From Streptosporangiaceae bacterium (lineage in GTDB: Bacteria > Actinomycetota > Actinomycetes > Streptosporangiales > Streptosporangiaceae), in contig JASHQP010000437.1 of NCBI GenBank assembly GCA_030039095.1, positions 1 through 8,770 on the forward strand: a stretch of 8,770 bases of DNA, read 5' to 3'. Within the stretch, counting starts at the first letter, position 1, and the number at the start of each line of letters is the position of its first letter. Of the stretch, positions 1 to 6,241 are shown one piece after another. Both the position numbers and the translations under genes were made by a program. Below the pieces are notes generated by a model, which had not been told where the DNA came from, ran no database searches, and was given only the letters and a program-made list of their open reading frames with translations.

Positions 1-28
1 GCGGCTCGAGCCGGCCGGGCGCTCGCGC

Positions 29-400
29 TCATCGCCGCGCGGCTGCGCAGGCGATGCACGTGGCCGCCGCCGGGCGGGCCGCCAGCCGCCCGGCGCCGAT
101 GTCCCGTCCGCACCGCTCGCACCGGCCATAGCTGCCGTCGTCGAGCCGCCGCTCGGCCCCGGCGATGGCGGCGAGCTGGTCCCTCGCCTGATCGAGCAGT
201 GCCGCCACGTGCTGGCGGTCGAAAGCGGTGGACGAGCCCTCCGGGTCGTGCTCGTCGTCGGCCCCGGCCGCGGACGCCGTCGAGGCCATGATGCTTTCCA
301 GATCGCGCTGCAGGACCGCGAGCCGGCCCGCGGTCCGCTCGCGTTCCGCCGCGAGCCGGTCGCGCGCGGCGGCCCGTTCCGGCGGCGAAAGCCTGGTCAT
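29..400 (-). CDS. DksA/TraR-family C4 zinc-finger protein
   Basis: A 123-residue protein, probably a small RNA-polymerase-binding regulator of the DksA/TraR family. Seen in the sequence: a charged, Ala/Arg/Glu-rich helical N-terminal half (about residues 5-40), a linker with the DPEGSSTAFDRQ motif (52-63) that resembles the segment before the zinc finger in actinobacterial members, a second helix (about 64-86), then DDGSYGRCERCG leading into a four-cysteine site C94-x2-C97-x17-C115-x2-C118. The start is ATG at 398-400; the purine-rich GGGGAT just upstream is close to the start and only a weak ribosome site. The gene diverges from the amidase gene, with 71 bp between the two starts. Family members bind in the polymerase secondary channel and modulate transcription. 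Whether this one does so, and which promoters it acts on, is inference. The acidic coiled-coil tip residues of true DksA cannot be assigned with certainty here. The family call is secure; the function is less so. Confidence 0.85.
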   Translation of the reverse strand: MTRLSPPERAAARDRLAAERERTAGRLAVLQRDLESIMASTASAAGADDEHDPEGSSTAFDRQHVAALLDQARDQLAAIAGAERRLDDGSYGRCERCGRDIGAGRLAARPAAATCIACAAARR

Positions 401-471
401 ATCCCCATCACATCATCTGGCCGCAACCCCGGTGGCTCGGTGAGTGCCGGCGATCGGGCAGGCTTGAGGTC

Positions 472-1329
472 ATGGCGGAGACTGTCACTCACCCCGGGCT
501 CACCCTGATGGCGGTGCACGCGCACCCCGACGACGAGTCGTCGAGCACCGGCGGCGTGCTCGCCAGGTACGCCGACGCCGGAGTCCGGACGGTGGTCGTG
601 ACGTGCACCAACGGCGAGTTCGGCGACACCCTGGACGGCGTCAAGCCGGGCGAGGACGGCCACGACGAGCAGGCCGTGGCGCAGATCAGGCTCGCCGAGC
701 TCCGGGAGGCGTGCAAGCACCTGGCGGTCGCCGATCTCGAGCTGCTCGGCTACCACGACTCGGGCATGCCCGACTGGGAGTACCGGAACCGGCCGGACGC
801 GTTCTGCAACGTGCCGCAGGACGTCGTGGCGGGCCGCATCGCCGCCCTGATCGAGCAGTACCGGCCCCAGGTCGTGATCACCTATGACGACATGGGTGCC
901 TACCAGCATCCCGATCACGTGCACGCCAGCCGCTGCGCGCAGGCAGCCGTGGCGGCCACCGGGATCCCGGGCAAGCTCTACCTCACGGCCATGCGCCGCA
1001 GCGACTGGCGCAAGCTGTCGGACGCGCTGCGCGAGCAGGGCGTGGACGTCCCCGACGTGCGGCAGGTCGACGAGGAGACCCGGCGCCAGATGGAGGAGCG
1101 CGAGGCGCTCATCACCACGAACATCGACATACGCGGCGTCCTGGACCGAAAGCGCGCGGCGCTGATGTCACACGCCAGCCAGATCCGGGAGTCCTGGTTC
1201 AGCAAGATCCCGCCCGAGATCGGCGACCAGGTGTTCGGCACGGAGAGCTTCATCAGAGCCATGGACAAGACCGGCACCCCGGTCCCCGAAACCGATCTCT
1301 TCGCCGGAATCCGCCCGGCAGCCCCCTGA
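472..1329 (+). CDS. mca: PIG-L/LmbE-family zinc amidase, Mca-like (mycothiol S-conjugate amidase)
   Basis: A 285-residue zinc-dependent N-acyl hydrolase. Metal-site motifs are intact: AHPDDE (17-22), giving H18 and D21 as zinc ligands and D20 as the likely general base, and HPDH (146-149), giving H149 as third ligand, preceded by ITYDD (136-140). The N-terminus MAVHAHPDDESS, the C-terminal SHASQI block (233-238) and the ending ETDLFAGI (273-280) resemble Mca more than MshB, and the length is close to the 288 residues I recall for the Mca type. Mca cleaves mycothiol S-conjugates so that the cysteinyl adduct leaves the cell as a mercapturic acid; this is cytosolic detoxification confined to Actinomycetota. 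The start is ATG 472, preceded by GAGG only two bases away, so the ribosome site is poor. ATG 508 would begin directly at MAVHAHPDDE and is an alternative. The stop lies inside a 21-bp tandem repeat. A different amide substrate for this PIG-L enzyme is possible. Confidence 0.82.
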   Translation: MAETVTHPGLTLMAVHAHPDDESSSTGGVLARYADAGVRTVVVTCTNGEFGDTLDGVKPGEDGHDEQAVAQIRLAELREACKHLAVADLELLGYHDSGMPDWEYRNRPDAFCNVPQDVVAGRIAALIEQYRPQVVITYDDMGAYQHPDHVHASRCAQAAVAATGIPGKLYLTAMRRSDWRKLSDALREQGVDVPDVRQVDEETRRQMEEREALITTNIDIRGVLDRKRAALMSHASQIRESWFSKIPPEIGDQVFGTESFIRAMDKTGTPVPETDLFAGIRPAAP

Positions 1330-1363
1330 CCCCGCCCCGAACCCCCCTGACCCCGCCCCGAAC
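1322..1363. repeat. 21-bp tandem duplication across the amidase stop codon
   Basis: Two identical 21-bp units (1322-1342 and 1343-1363), each C-rich with TGA near the start followed by CCCCGCCCCGAAC. The first unit contains the stop codon of the upstream amidase and the second is an exact copy just downstream. Because the unit is a multiple of three, the copy keeps the frame and supplies a second in-frame TGA. It is followed by more pyrimidine-rich sequence up to about 1380. Slipped-strand duplication is the likely origin; no function is evident. Confidence 0.8.
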
Positions 1364-1440
1364 CCCCTCTTTCCCCGCCTCGGCCACCACAAGCCCCGGC
1401 CCGGGCCACCACTCCGGCCCGCCGAGGCCGCCGTAACAGT

Positions 1441-1490
1441 GATCAATGTACCGTTCGACGGCCAATAGCCCGTCTTCTGGTACATTCATC
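1441..1490. repeat. 50-bp imperfect inverted repeat (possible structured RNA, operator or terminator)
   Basis: The arms GATCAATGTACC (1441-1452) and GGTACATTCATC (1479-1490) pair at 11 of 12 positions; the inner eight bases AATGTACC/GGTACATT are perfect. Inside them lie a symmetric 4x4 mismatch (GTTC/TTCT), a second perfect stem GACGG (1457-1461)/CCGTC (1470-1474) and an 8-base loop CCAATAGC. This patch is clearly AT-richer than its surroundings. It lies 111 bp after the amidase stop and about 100 bp before the channel start. No T-tract follows, so it is not a textbook rho-independent terminator. It could be a terminator of the actinobacterial kind without a U-run, a dyad operator, a 5' leader element of the channel-hypF transcript, or a relic of a small mobile repeat. 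No sequence match to a known regulatory family is recognised. Confidence 0.6.
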
Positions 1491-1588
1491 GGCCCCGGAG
1501 GGGGCGCGCGGTCGGCCCGATGCCGCAGCGGAGCCGGGTGTTGCGGGGCGTCGCGTAATGGCCCCTCGGCGGGCGCGGTTGCGGGACG

Positions 1589-2569
1589 ATGTGCGGCATG
1601 ATCGCGCTTCTCGCCCGCTTCTTTGGCGCGGGTCACCGCCGGCACGTGGCGGTGCTGCTGTCTGGGGCCATCGCGTGCACGGTGATCGGTGGAGCGGTGT
1701 TCGCGGTCACCCAGAGCCTTCCCTTTACGACGGGCCTTTACTGGGCGATCACGACAGCGACGACGGTGGGTTACGGTGACGTGACACCGCACAACGCGTC
1801 GGGCCGGGTGGTGGCCTCGCTGGTCATGCTGACCACGATCCCGATGCTCGCCTCGGTTTTCGCGCTAGTGACCGGTGCCGCCGCGGCGGCAGGAGTACGG
1901 AGGGTGCTGGCCATGGGACACCGAATCCCCGAGGGCGGCTACCGCCTCGTGGTCGGCATGGACGCGGCGGTGCCCGCGATCATCACCGAACTGGTGAAGG
2001 TCGGGGACCCGGTCGTCCTGGTCGCGGACGTGGACCCGGCGAACGTCCACTCCGAGGTGCACGTGGTCCGCGGCGACCCGACCCAGGAGACGGCGATCCG
2101 GGCGGCCAGGCCCGCGCAAGCGCAGCAGGCGCTGCTCACCGGGAAGACCGACGGCGACGTGCTGGTCAGCGCCGTGCTGCTGCGCAAGCAGGCGCCCAGC
2201 CTGCCGATCGTCGCCCTGGTCCGGTCGGCGTCGGTCCGCGACGCGCTGCGGGACCTGGGCGTCGAGCAGACGATCTCGGCCGAGGGCCTGATCGCCCACA
2301 CGCTGGCCATGAGCCTGGAGGCGCCGCACGCTGGCGAACTGCTCAGCCACCTCGTGGAGTCGGACAAGCACAACCTCACCGAGACGCAGGCATCCGGCGA
2401 CGCGATCGGCAAGCGCCTGTCCGCGATCCGCTCCGAGCAAGCCGGGCTCGTCCTCGGCCTGGTGCGCGGCGGCCGGGTCGTGCTCGGCGTGTCCGAGGAC
2501 CCGGTCGTGGCCTCCGGCGATCACCTGCTGATCGCGGAGCCCGTCTCCCGCAGGTCCGCAGCCGGGTGA
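1589..2569 (+). CDS. Two-TM potassium channel with RCK (TrkA-N/TrkA-C) domain
   Basis: A 326-residue inner-membrane protein. Membrane segment TM1 is about residues 20-41, followed by a pore helix and the potassium selectivity filter TVGYGD (59-64), then TM2 about 73-100. The cytoplasmic part begins near YRLVVG (118-123) and forms an RCK/TrkA-N Rossmann-like domain to about 245 (beta2 VVLVADVD 142-149, RGDPTQE 161-167), followed by a TrkA-C-like module about 258-318 ending in ASGDHLLIAE. The usual GxGxxG nucleotide loop is replaced by GMDAAV (123-128), so NAD(H) binding is doubtful and another ligand, or none, may gate the channel. The start is ATG 1589, the first start after the in-frame TAA at 1556-1558; GGGA lies very close upstream, and ATG 1598 with better spacing to the same GGGA is an alternative. 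The stop TGA overlaps the hypF GTG start by four bases, implying translational coupling. The channel family is secure; the physiological role is not known. Confidence 0.9.
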   Translation: MCGMIALLARFFGAGHRRHVAVLLSGAIACTVIGGAVFAVTQSLPFTTGLYWAITTATTVGYGDVTPHNASGRVVASLVMLTTIPMLASVFALVTGAAAAAGVRRVLAMGHRIPEGGYRLVVGMDAAVPAIITELVKVGDPVVLVADVDPANVHSEVHVVRGDPTQETAIRAARPAQAQQALLTGKTDGDVLVSAVLLRKQAPSLPIVALVRSASVRDALRDLGVEQTISAEGLIAHTLAMSLEAPHAGELLSHLVESDKHNLTETQASGDAIGKRLSAIRSEQAGLVLGLVRGGRVVLGVSEDPVVASGDHLLIAEPVSRRSAAG

Positions 2570-5001
2570 ACGGGCGGATCCGGACCGCGGTCCGAGTCGA
2601 GGGAGTCGTCCAGGGGGTCGGCTTCCGCCCGTTCGTGTACTCGCTGGCCACCAGCCTCGGGCTCGGCGGGCTGGTCGGCAACGACGCCCACGGGGTATTC
2701 GCCGAGGTCGAGGGGGAGCCGGCGGCGGTCGAGGAATTCCTGGCCGCACTGGCGCGCGACGCGCCCCCGCTGGCCCGGATCGAGCGGGTCACCACGTCGG
2801 CGATGCGGCCGGACGGCACCGCGTCGTTCGCGATCGCGCCGAGCCAGCCTGGTACCCAGCGGCGGACGCTCGTCTCCGCCGACACCGCGACCTGCGCCGA
2901 CTGCCTGGCCGAACTCGCTGACCCCGGCGACCGCCGGCACGGCTACCCGTTCATCAACTGCACGAACTGCGGCCCGCGGTTCACGATCGTCCGCGACGTC
3001 CCCTACGACCGCCCGCTCACCACGATGGCGCCGTTCACGATGTGCGAGCTGTGCGCGGCGGAGTACCACGATCCGGCCGACCGGCGCTTCCACGCCCAGC
3101 CGACCTGCTGCCCGGCCTGCGGTCCGGTGCTGTCCCTGGTCGGCCCCGGGGGAACAGGCGTGCCCGGTGACCCGGTCACGGCCGCTGCGGCGCTGCTGCG
3201 GGACGGAAAGGTGCTCGCCGTGAAGGGGCTGGGCGGCTATCACCTGGCCGTGGACGCGGGCGGCGAGGCGGCTGCCGCGGAACTACGGGCACGCAAGCAC
3301 CGTGAGGACAAGCCCTTCGCCGTGATGGTGGCCGACGTCGCGGCGGCCCGGCGGCTGTGCGAGGTGGATGAGGCCGCCGCGGGCCTGCTGGCCAGCAGCA
3401 GGCGGCCGATCGTGCTGCTGCCCCGGCTGCCCGGATCCGGCCTGGCCGAGGCCGTCGCGCCGGGCAACCGCCAGGTCGGGCTGATGCTGCCGTATACCCC
3501 GCTGCACCACCTGCTGATCGCTGCCGTCTCCGGCCCGATGGTGCTCACCAGCGGCAACGTCTCGGACGAGCCGATCGTGTACCGGGACAGCGAGGTGGCC
3601 GAGCGGCTCGGCGGGATCGCGGACGCCGTGCTCATGCACGACCGGGCGATCGAGATCAGGACCGACGACTCGGTCGTGCGCGCCTTCCGGGGCCGGGAGA
3701 CCGTGATCCGCCGGTCTCGCGGTTACGTGCCGGAGCCGCTGGACCTGGCGACCGGGTTCGCCCGTCCGGTGCTGGCCTGCGGGGCGGAGCTGAAGAGCAC
3801 GTTCTGCCTCGGCAGGGATCGTCACGCGTTCGTCTCGCACCACATCGGGGACCTGGAGAACGCCGAGACGCTCCGGTCGTTCACCGAGGGCATCGCGCAC
3901 TTCCGCCGGCTGTTCGACATCACACCCGAGGTGGTCGCCCACGACCTGCACCCCGAGTACCTGTCCACGAAGTTCGCCGCTCAGCTCGCCGACGGCGAGG
4001 TAGCGGGCGCAGCCGACCTGGCCGGCGTGGAACTCGTGGGCGTCCAGCACCACCACGCGCACATCGCGTCCTGCCTGGCCGACAACCGGGCCAGCGGGCC
4101 GGTCATCGGGGTGGCCTTCGACGGCACCGGGTACGGCGCGGACGGCACGATCTGGGGCGGGGAGTTCCTGATCGCCGACCTGGCCGGGTTCGAGCGGGCC
4201 GGGCACCTGGCGCCGGTGCCGATGCCAGGCGGTGCCGCCGCGATCCGGCAGCCGTGGCGGATGGCAGCGGCCTACCTTGACGCCGCGTACCCCGGCGGCC
4301 TCGACGGCCGGGACGGCACGGAAAGCCCCGGCAGCCCCGGCGGCACGGAAAGCCCCGGCGGCGCGGAAAGCCCCGGCGGCCTCGGCGGCCTCGGCGGCGC
4401 GGAAAGCCCCGGCGGCACGGAAAGCCCCGGCGGCATCGGCGGCCTCGGCGTGGCCCGGCGCAACCAGCGGCTCTGGCCGGGGGTTCTGCAGATGGCCAGG
4501 CGCGGCGTCAACTCGCCGCTGACGTCGAGCGCGGGACGGCTGTTCGACGCGGCCGCAGCGATCCTCGGGGTCCGGGACACGATCAACTACGAGGGCCAGG
4601 CAGCGATCGAGCTCGAGCAGCTGGCCGACCCCGCCGAGCGCGGCGCTTACCGCGCCGCGATCACCGGCACGGAGCCGCTCCGGATCGCCGGCCATGCCCT
4701 GATCCGGGCCGTTGCCGAGGACCTGGCCGCCGGCGCCGCGCCGACGGTGGTTGCCGCTCGCTTCCACAACGGCGTCGCCGACCTGATCTGCGACTGCTGC
4801 CTGCTGCTGCGCGAGCGCAGCGGCCTGAGCACGGTCGCGCTGTCCGGCGGGGTGTTCCAGAACCTGCTCCTGGTGCGGGCGGTCATCGCCCGGCTGGAGC
4901 GCCGCGGCTTCGGCGTCATGGTGCACTCGCGGGTCCCGTGCAACGACGGCGGGATCAGCCTCGGCCAGGCGGTCGTCGCCGCAGCGCGCTACCGCGGCTG
5001 A
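2566..5001 (+). CDS. hypF: Carbamoyltransferase HypF ([NiFe]-hydrogenase maturation)
   Basis: An 811-residue enzyme that takes the carbamoyl group from carbamoyl phosphate, adenylates it and passes it to the C-terminal cysteine of HypE, as the source of the cyanide ligands of [NiFe]-hydrogenase. Domains in order: acylphosphatase (about 5-92, VVQGVGFRPF 14-23); paired zinc fingers C110-x2-C113-x18-C132-x2-C135 and C160-x2-C163-x18-C182-x2-C185; a YrdC-like domain (about 203-395, with KGLGGYHLAVD, ARKHREDKPFAVM and LTSGNVSDEPI); and a Kae1-like carbamoyltransferase domain (about 400-811, with VQHHHAH 493-499, FDGTGYGADGTIWGGEF, SGGVFQN 760-766 and CNDGGISLGQA 792-802). All expected catalytic motifs are present. 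The Kae1-like domain contains a 45-residue Gly/Ser/Pro/Glu repeat (584-628), which explains why the protein is longer than the roughly 750-770 residues usual for the family. The start is GTG 2566, inside the stop of the potassium channel gene (GTGA). The gene converges on hypB rather than belonging to the hypCDEAB operon. Confidence 0.97.
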   Translation: MNGRIRTAVRVEGVVQGVGFRPFVYSLATSLGLGGLVGNDAHGVFAEVEGEPAAVEEFLAALARDAPPLARIERVTTSAMRPDGTASFAIAPSQPGTQRRTLVSADTATCADCLAELADPGDRRHGYPFINCTNCGPRFTIVRDVPYDRPLTTMAPFTMCELCAAEYHDPADRRFHAQPTCCPACGPVLSLVGPGGTGVPGDPVTAAAALLRDGKVLAVKGLGGYHLAVDAGGEAAAAELRARKHREDKPFAVMVADVAAARRLCEVDEAAAGLLASSRRPIVLLPRLPGSGLAEAVAPGNRQVGLMLPYTPLHHLLIAAVSGPMVLTSGNVSDEPIVYRDSEVAERLGGIADAVLMHDRAIEIRTDDSVVRAFRGRETVIRRSRGYVPEPLDLATGFARPVLACGAELKSTFCLGRDRHAFVSHHIGDLENAETLRSFTEGIAHFRRLFDITPEVVAHDLHPEYLSTKFAAQLADGEVAGAADLAGVELVGVQHHHAHIASCLADNRASGPVIGVAFDGTGYGADGTIWGGEFLIADLAGFERAGHLAPVPMPGGAAAIRQPWRMAAAYLDAAYPGGLDGRDGTESPGSPGGTESPGGAESPGGLGGLGGAESPGGTESPGGIGGLGVARRNQRLWPGVLQMARRGVNSPLTSSAGRLFDAAAAILGVRDTINYEGQAAIELEQLADPAERGAYRAAITGTEPLRIAGHALIRAVAEDLAAGAAPTVVAARFHNGVADLICDCCLLLRERSGLSTVALSGGVFQNLLLVRAVIARLERRGFGVMVHSRVPCNDGGISLGQAVVAAARYRG
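4315..4449 (+). repeat. In-frame 18-bp/9-bp minisatellite inside hypF
   Basis: An array of 135 bp with no interruptions, all in multiples of nine. Five 18-bp units GGC(A/G)CGGAAAGCCCCGGC lie at 4315-4332, 4342-4359, 4360-4377, 4396-4413 and 4414-4431. Five 9-bp units are interspersed: AGCCCCGGC at 4333, GGCCTCGGC at 4378, 4387 and 4441, and GGCATCGGC at 4432. In the HypF frame the long units read GTESPG or GAESPG and the short ones SPG, GLG or GIG (residues 584-628). The nearly identical codons point to recent slippage expansion. The array falls in the variable linker between the QPWRMAAAYL helix and the VLQMARRGVNSPLTSSAGR block. Confidence 0.95.
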
Positions 5002-5003
5002 GC

Positions 5004-5015
5004 GCGCCCGGGCGC
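5004..5015. other. Palindrome in the hypF/hypB convergent gap
   Basis: The 31-bp gap between the converging stops of hypF and hypB contains a perfect 12-bp palindrome GCGCCCGGGCGC, and immediately after it GCGCA ... TGCGC (5013-5017 and 5028-5032), which can form a second 5-bp stem. There is no T-tract on either strand. It may act as a weak bidirectional terminator, but such short GC palindromes are expected by chance in DNA of this composition. Confidence 0.3.
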
Positions 5016-5032
5016 AGGGCGGTGGCGTGCGC

Positions 5033-5869
5033 TTACTCGTGCGGCACCGGGGTGCGCCGCCGCAGCCAGGCGTACCACTCGTTCATGCCGGCCCCGGTCG
5101 CGGCCGACACCTGCAGCATCAGCGCCTCGGGGGCGATCTTCCTGACGTCGGCGGCGTGCCGCTTGCTGTCGAAGTCCACGTACGGCAGCAGGTCCGTCTT
5201 GCTGACCAGGACCAAGTCGGCCCGGCGGAACATGTGCGGGTACTTGCGCGGCTTGTCGTCACCTTCGGTGACCGACGCAAGTACCACCCGGGCCTGCTCG
5301 CCCAGGTCGAACAGGGCCGGGCAGACCAGGTTGCCGACGTTCTCGATCATGACCACCGACCCGCTCGGCGGGTCGAGCAGGCGCAGCCCCTCGGCCACCA
5401 TCGCCGCGTCCAGGTGGCATCCGGCCCCGGTGTTGATCTGCACCACGTGACACCCGGACGAGCGGATCCGCTCGGCGTCGAGCATGGCCGCCTGGTCGCC
5501 TTCGATGACCGTGAACGACATCTTGCCGACCAGTTCCCGTGCGGTGCGCTCGAGCAGCGTGGTCTTCCCGGCGCCGGGCGAGCTCATCAGGTTGATCGCG
5601 AGCACGCTGCGCTCCCGCAGCCACTCGCGGTTGTGCTCGGCCAGCCGGTCGTTCTTGGCCAGCACCTTCTGCTCGAGCTGCACGGTCCGCTCGTCCTGGA
5701 CGGAGTGGTCGTGCAGGTGGATCTCGTGCTCGTGCGGTTCGTGCTCGTGCGGTTCGTGCTCGTGGTCGGCGTCATAGTGCGCGTGCTGGCGCGGCCCGGC
5801 CGCCCCGGCCAGGTCGAGGGGGAACAGCCGGACCACCGCCGTCCCCGAGCATCCGCACGTCGCGCACAT
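5033..5869 (-). CDS. hypB: Nickel-binding GTPase HypB
   Basis: A 278-residue SIMIBI-class GTPase that works with HypA to insert nickel into the hydrogenase large subunit. Seen here: the N-terminal MCATCGC (C2, C5, C7), matching the high-affinity nickel site of Escherichia coli HypB; a histidine-rich stretch (29-55) for nickel binding or storage; the P-loop SSPGAGKTTLL (96-106); EGDQAAMLDAER (123-134); the second metal site CH (151-152) and C183 in ENVGNLVCP; and the SKTDL base-recognition motif (223-227). The open frame extends upstream to 6001, but those 44 extra codons lie wholly inside hypA and do not look like HypB, so ATG 5869, which gives the canonical MCATCGC start, is chosen. It begins two bases after the hypA stop, with AGGTGG upstream within the end of hypA. 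It is the last gene of the minus-strand operon. With both a CxxCGC site and a His tract, it may combine storage with delivery of nickel. Confidence 0.97.
   Translation of the reverse strand: MCATCGCSGTAVVRLFPLDLAGAAGPRQHAHYDADHEHEPHEHEPHEHEIHLHDHSVQDERTVQLEQKVLAKNDRLAEHNREWLRERSVLAINLMSSPGAGKTTLLERTARELVGKMSFTVIEGDQAAMLDAERIRSSGCHVVQINTGAGCHLDAAMVAEGLRLLDPPSGSVVMIENVGNLVCPALFDLGEQARVVLASVTEGDDKPRKYPHMFRRADLVLVSKTDLLPYVDFDSKRHAADVRKIAPEALMLQVSAATGAGMNEWYAWLRRRTPVPHE
5726..5764 (-). repeat. 15-bp tandem repeat coding the HypB His/Glu tract
   Basis: On the plus strand the unit GTGCTCGTGCGGTTC occurs at 5726-5740 and 5741-5755, with a partial third copy at 5756-5764. On the coding strand it gives repeated EPHEH residues within the histidine-rich nickel-binding segment. 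The copies are identical, so this tract is probably growing and shrinking by slippage. Confidence 0.85.
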
Positions 5870-5871
5870 CT

Positions 5872-6201
5872 TCAGGCCACCTGCACCGACTGGATCTTTA
5901 GTTCCTCCCCGGCCATGACGCTGATCTCGATGCTGCCGCACGGGCAGATCGCGATCGGGCCGTCGGGCTCGAAATCGCTGCCGCATACCCGGCAGTGGCA
6001 CTGGCCCGCCGTCTCGGTGATCTCCAGGCGGGCACCCTCGAGGCTGGTGCCTTCGGTGACCAGGTCGAAGCAGAACCGGACGGAGTCGGCCACGACGCCG
6101 GACAGCGCGCCGATCTCCAGCCGCACGCAGGTGACGCGGGCGCCGGGTAGACGCTCGGTCACCGCGTCGACGACGCTCTCGGTGATGGCCAGTTCGTGCA
6201 C
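5872..6201 (-). CDS. hypA: Nickel metallochaperone HypA
   Basis: A 109-residue nickel chaperone that partners HypB in nickel insertion. It begins MHELAITESV; M1, H2 and E3 are the known nickel site at the N-terminus. The middle GTSLEGARLEI and the ending GEELKIQSVQV fit the family, and the length is close to the family norm of about 110-120. The zinc domain has C70-x2-C73 followed by C86-P-C88, so the second half-site is CPC, one residue shorter than the usual CPxC; C68 is an additional nearby thiol. The start is GTG at 6199-6201, fixed by the conserved MHE. Upstream, AAGGA about 14 bases away and a closer GAGACGAAG are the only ribosome-site candidates. A 40-bp gap separates it from hypE, the largest gap inside the operon. 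Its stop lies two bases before hypB. Confidence 0.95.
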   Translation of the reverse strand: MHELAITESVVDAVTERLPGARVTCVRLEIGALSGVVADSVRFCFDLVTEGTSLEGARLEITETAGQCHCRVCGSDFEPDGPIAICPCGSIEISVMAGEELKIQSVQVA

Positions 6202-6241
6202 CTTCGTCTCGCTTTCCTTTGCTCCGCGGTGTACCGGGCCC

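Noticed and set aside
401..471. Divergent promoter between the DksA-like gene and the amidase gene
   Set aside because: Promoters must be somewhere here if both genes have their own, but no convincing -35/-10 pair or operator could be picked out in these 71 bases.
397..924. A 175-residue minus-strand open frame opposite the amidase gene
   Set aside because: Shadow frame over the conserved zinc amidase motifs, with no recognisable features.
1441..1490. tRNA or other classical RNA gene
   Set aside because: Too short, with a single two-tier stem and no T-loop or other tRNA signatures.
4315..4449. CRISPR-like array
   Set aside because: The units are 9 or 18 bp, contiguous, without unique spacers, and in frame within hypF.
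3283..4926. A 547-residue minus-strand open frame opposite hypF
   Set aside because: Antisense shadow of hypF; its Ala/Gly/Phe repeat is just the reverse reading of the hypF minisatellite.
5870..6001. Upstream extension of HypB by 44 codons
   Set aside because: It lies entirely within hypA in another frame, and HypB begins canonically at MCATCGC.
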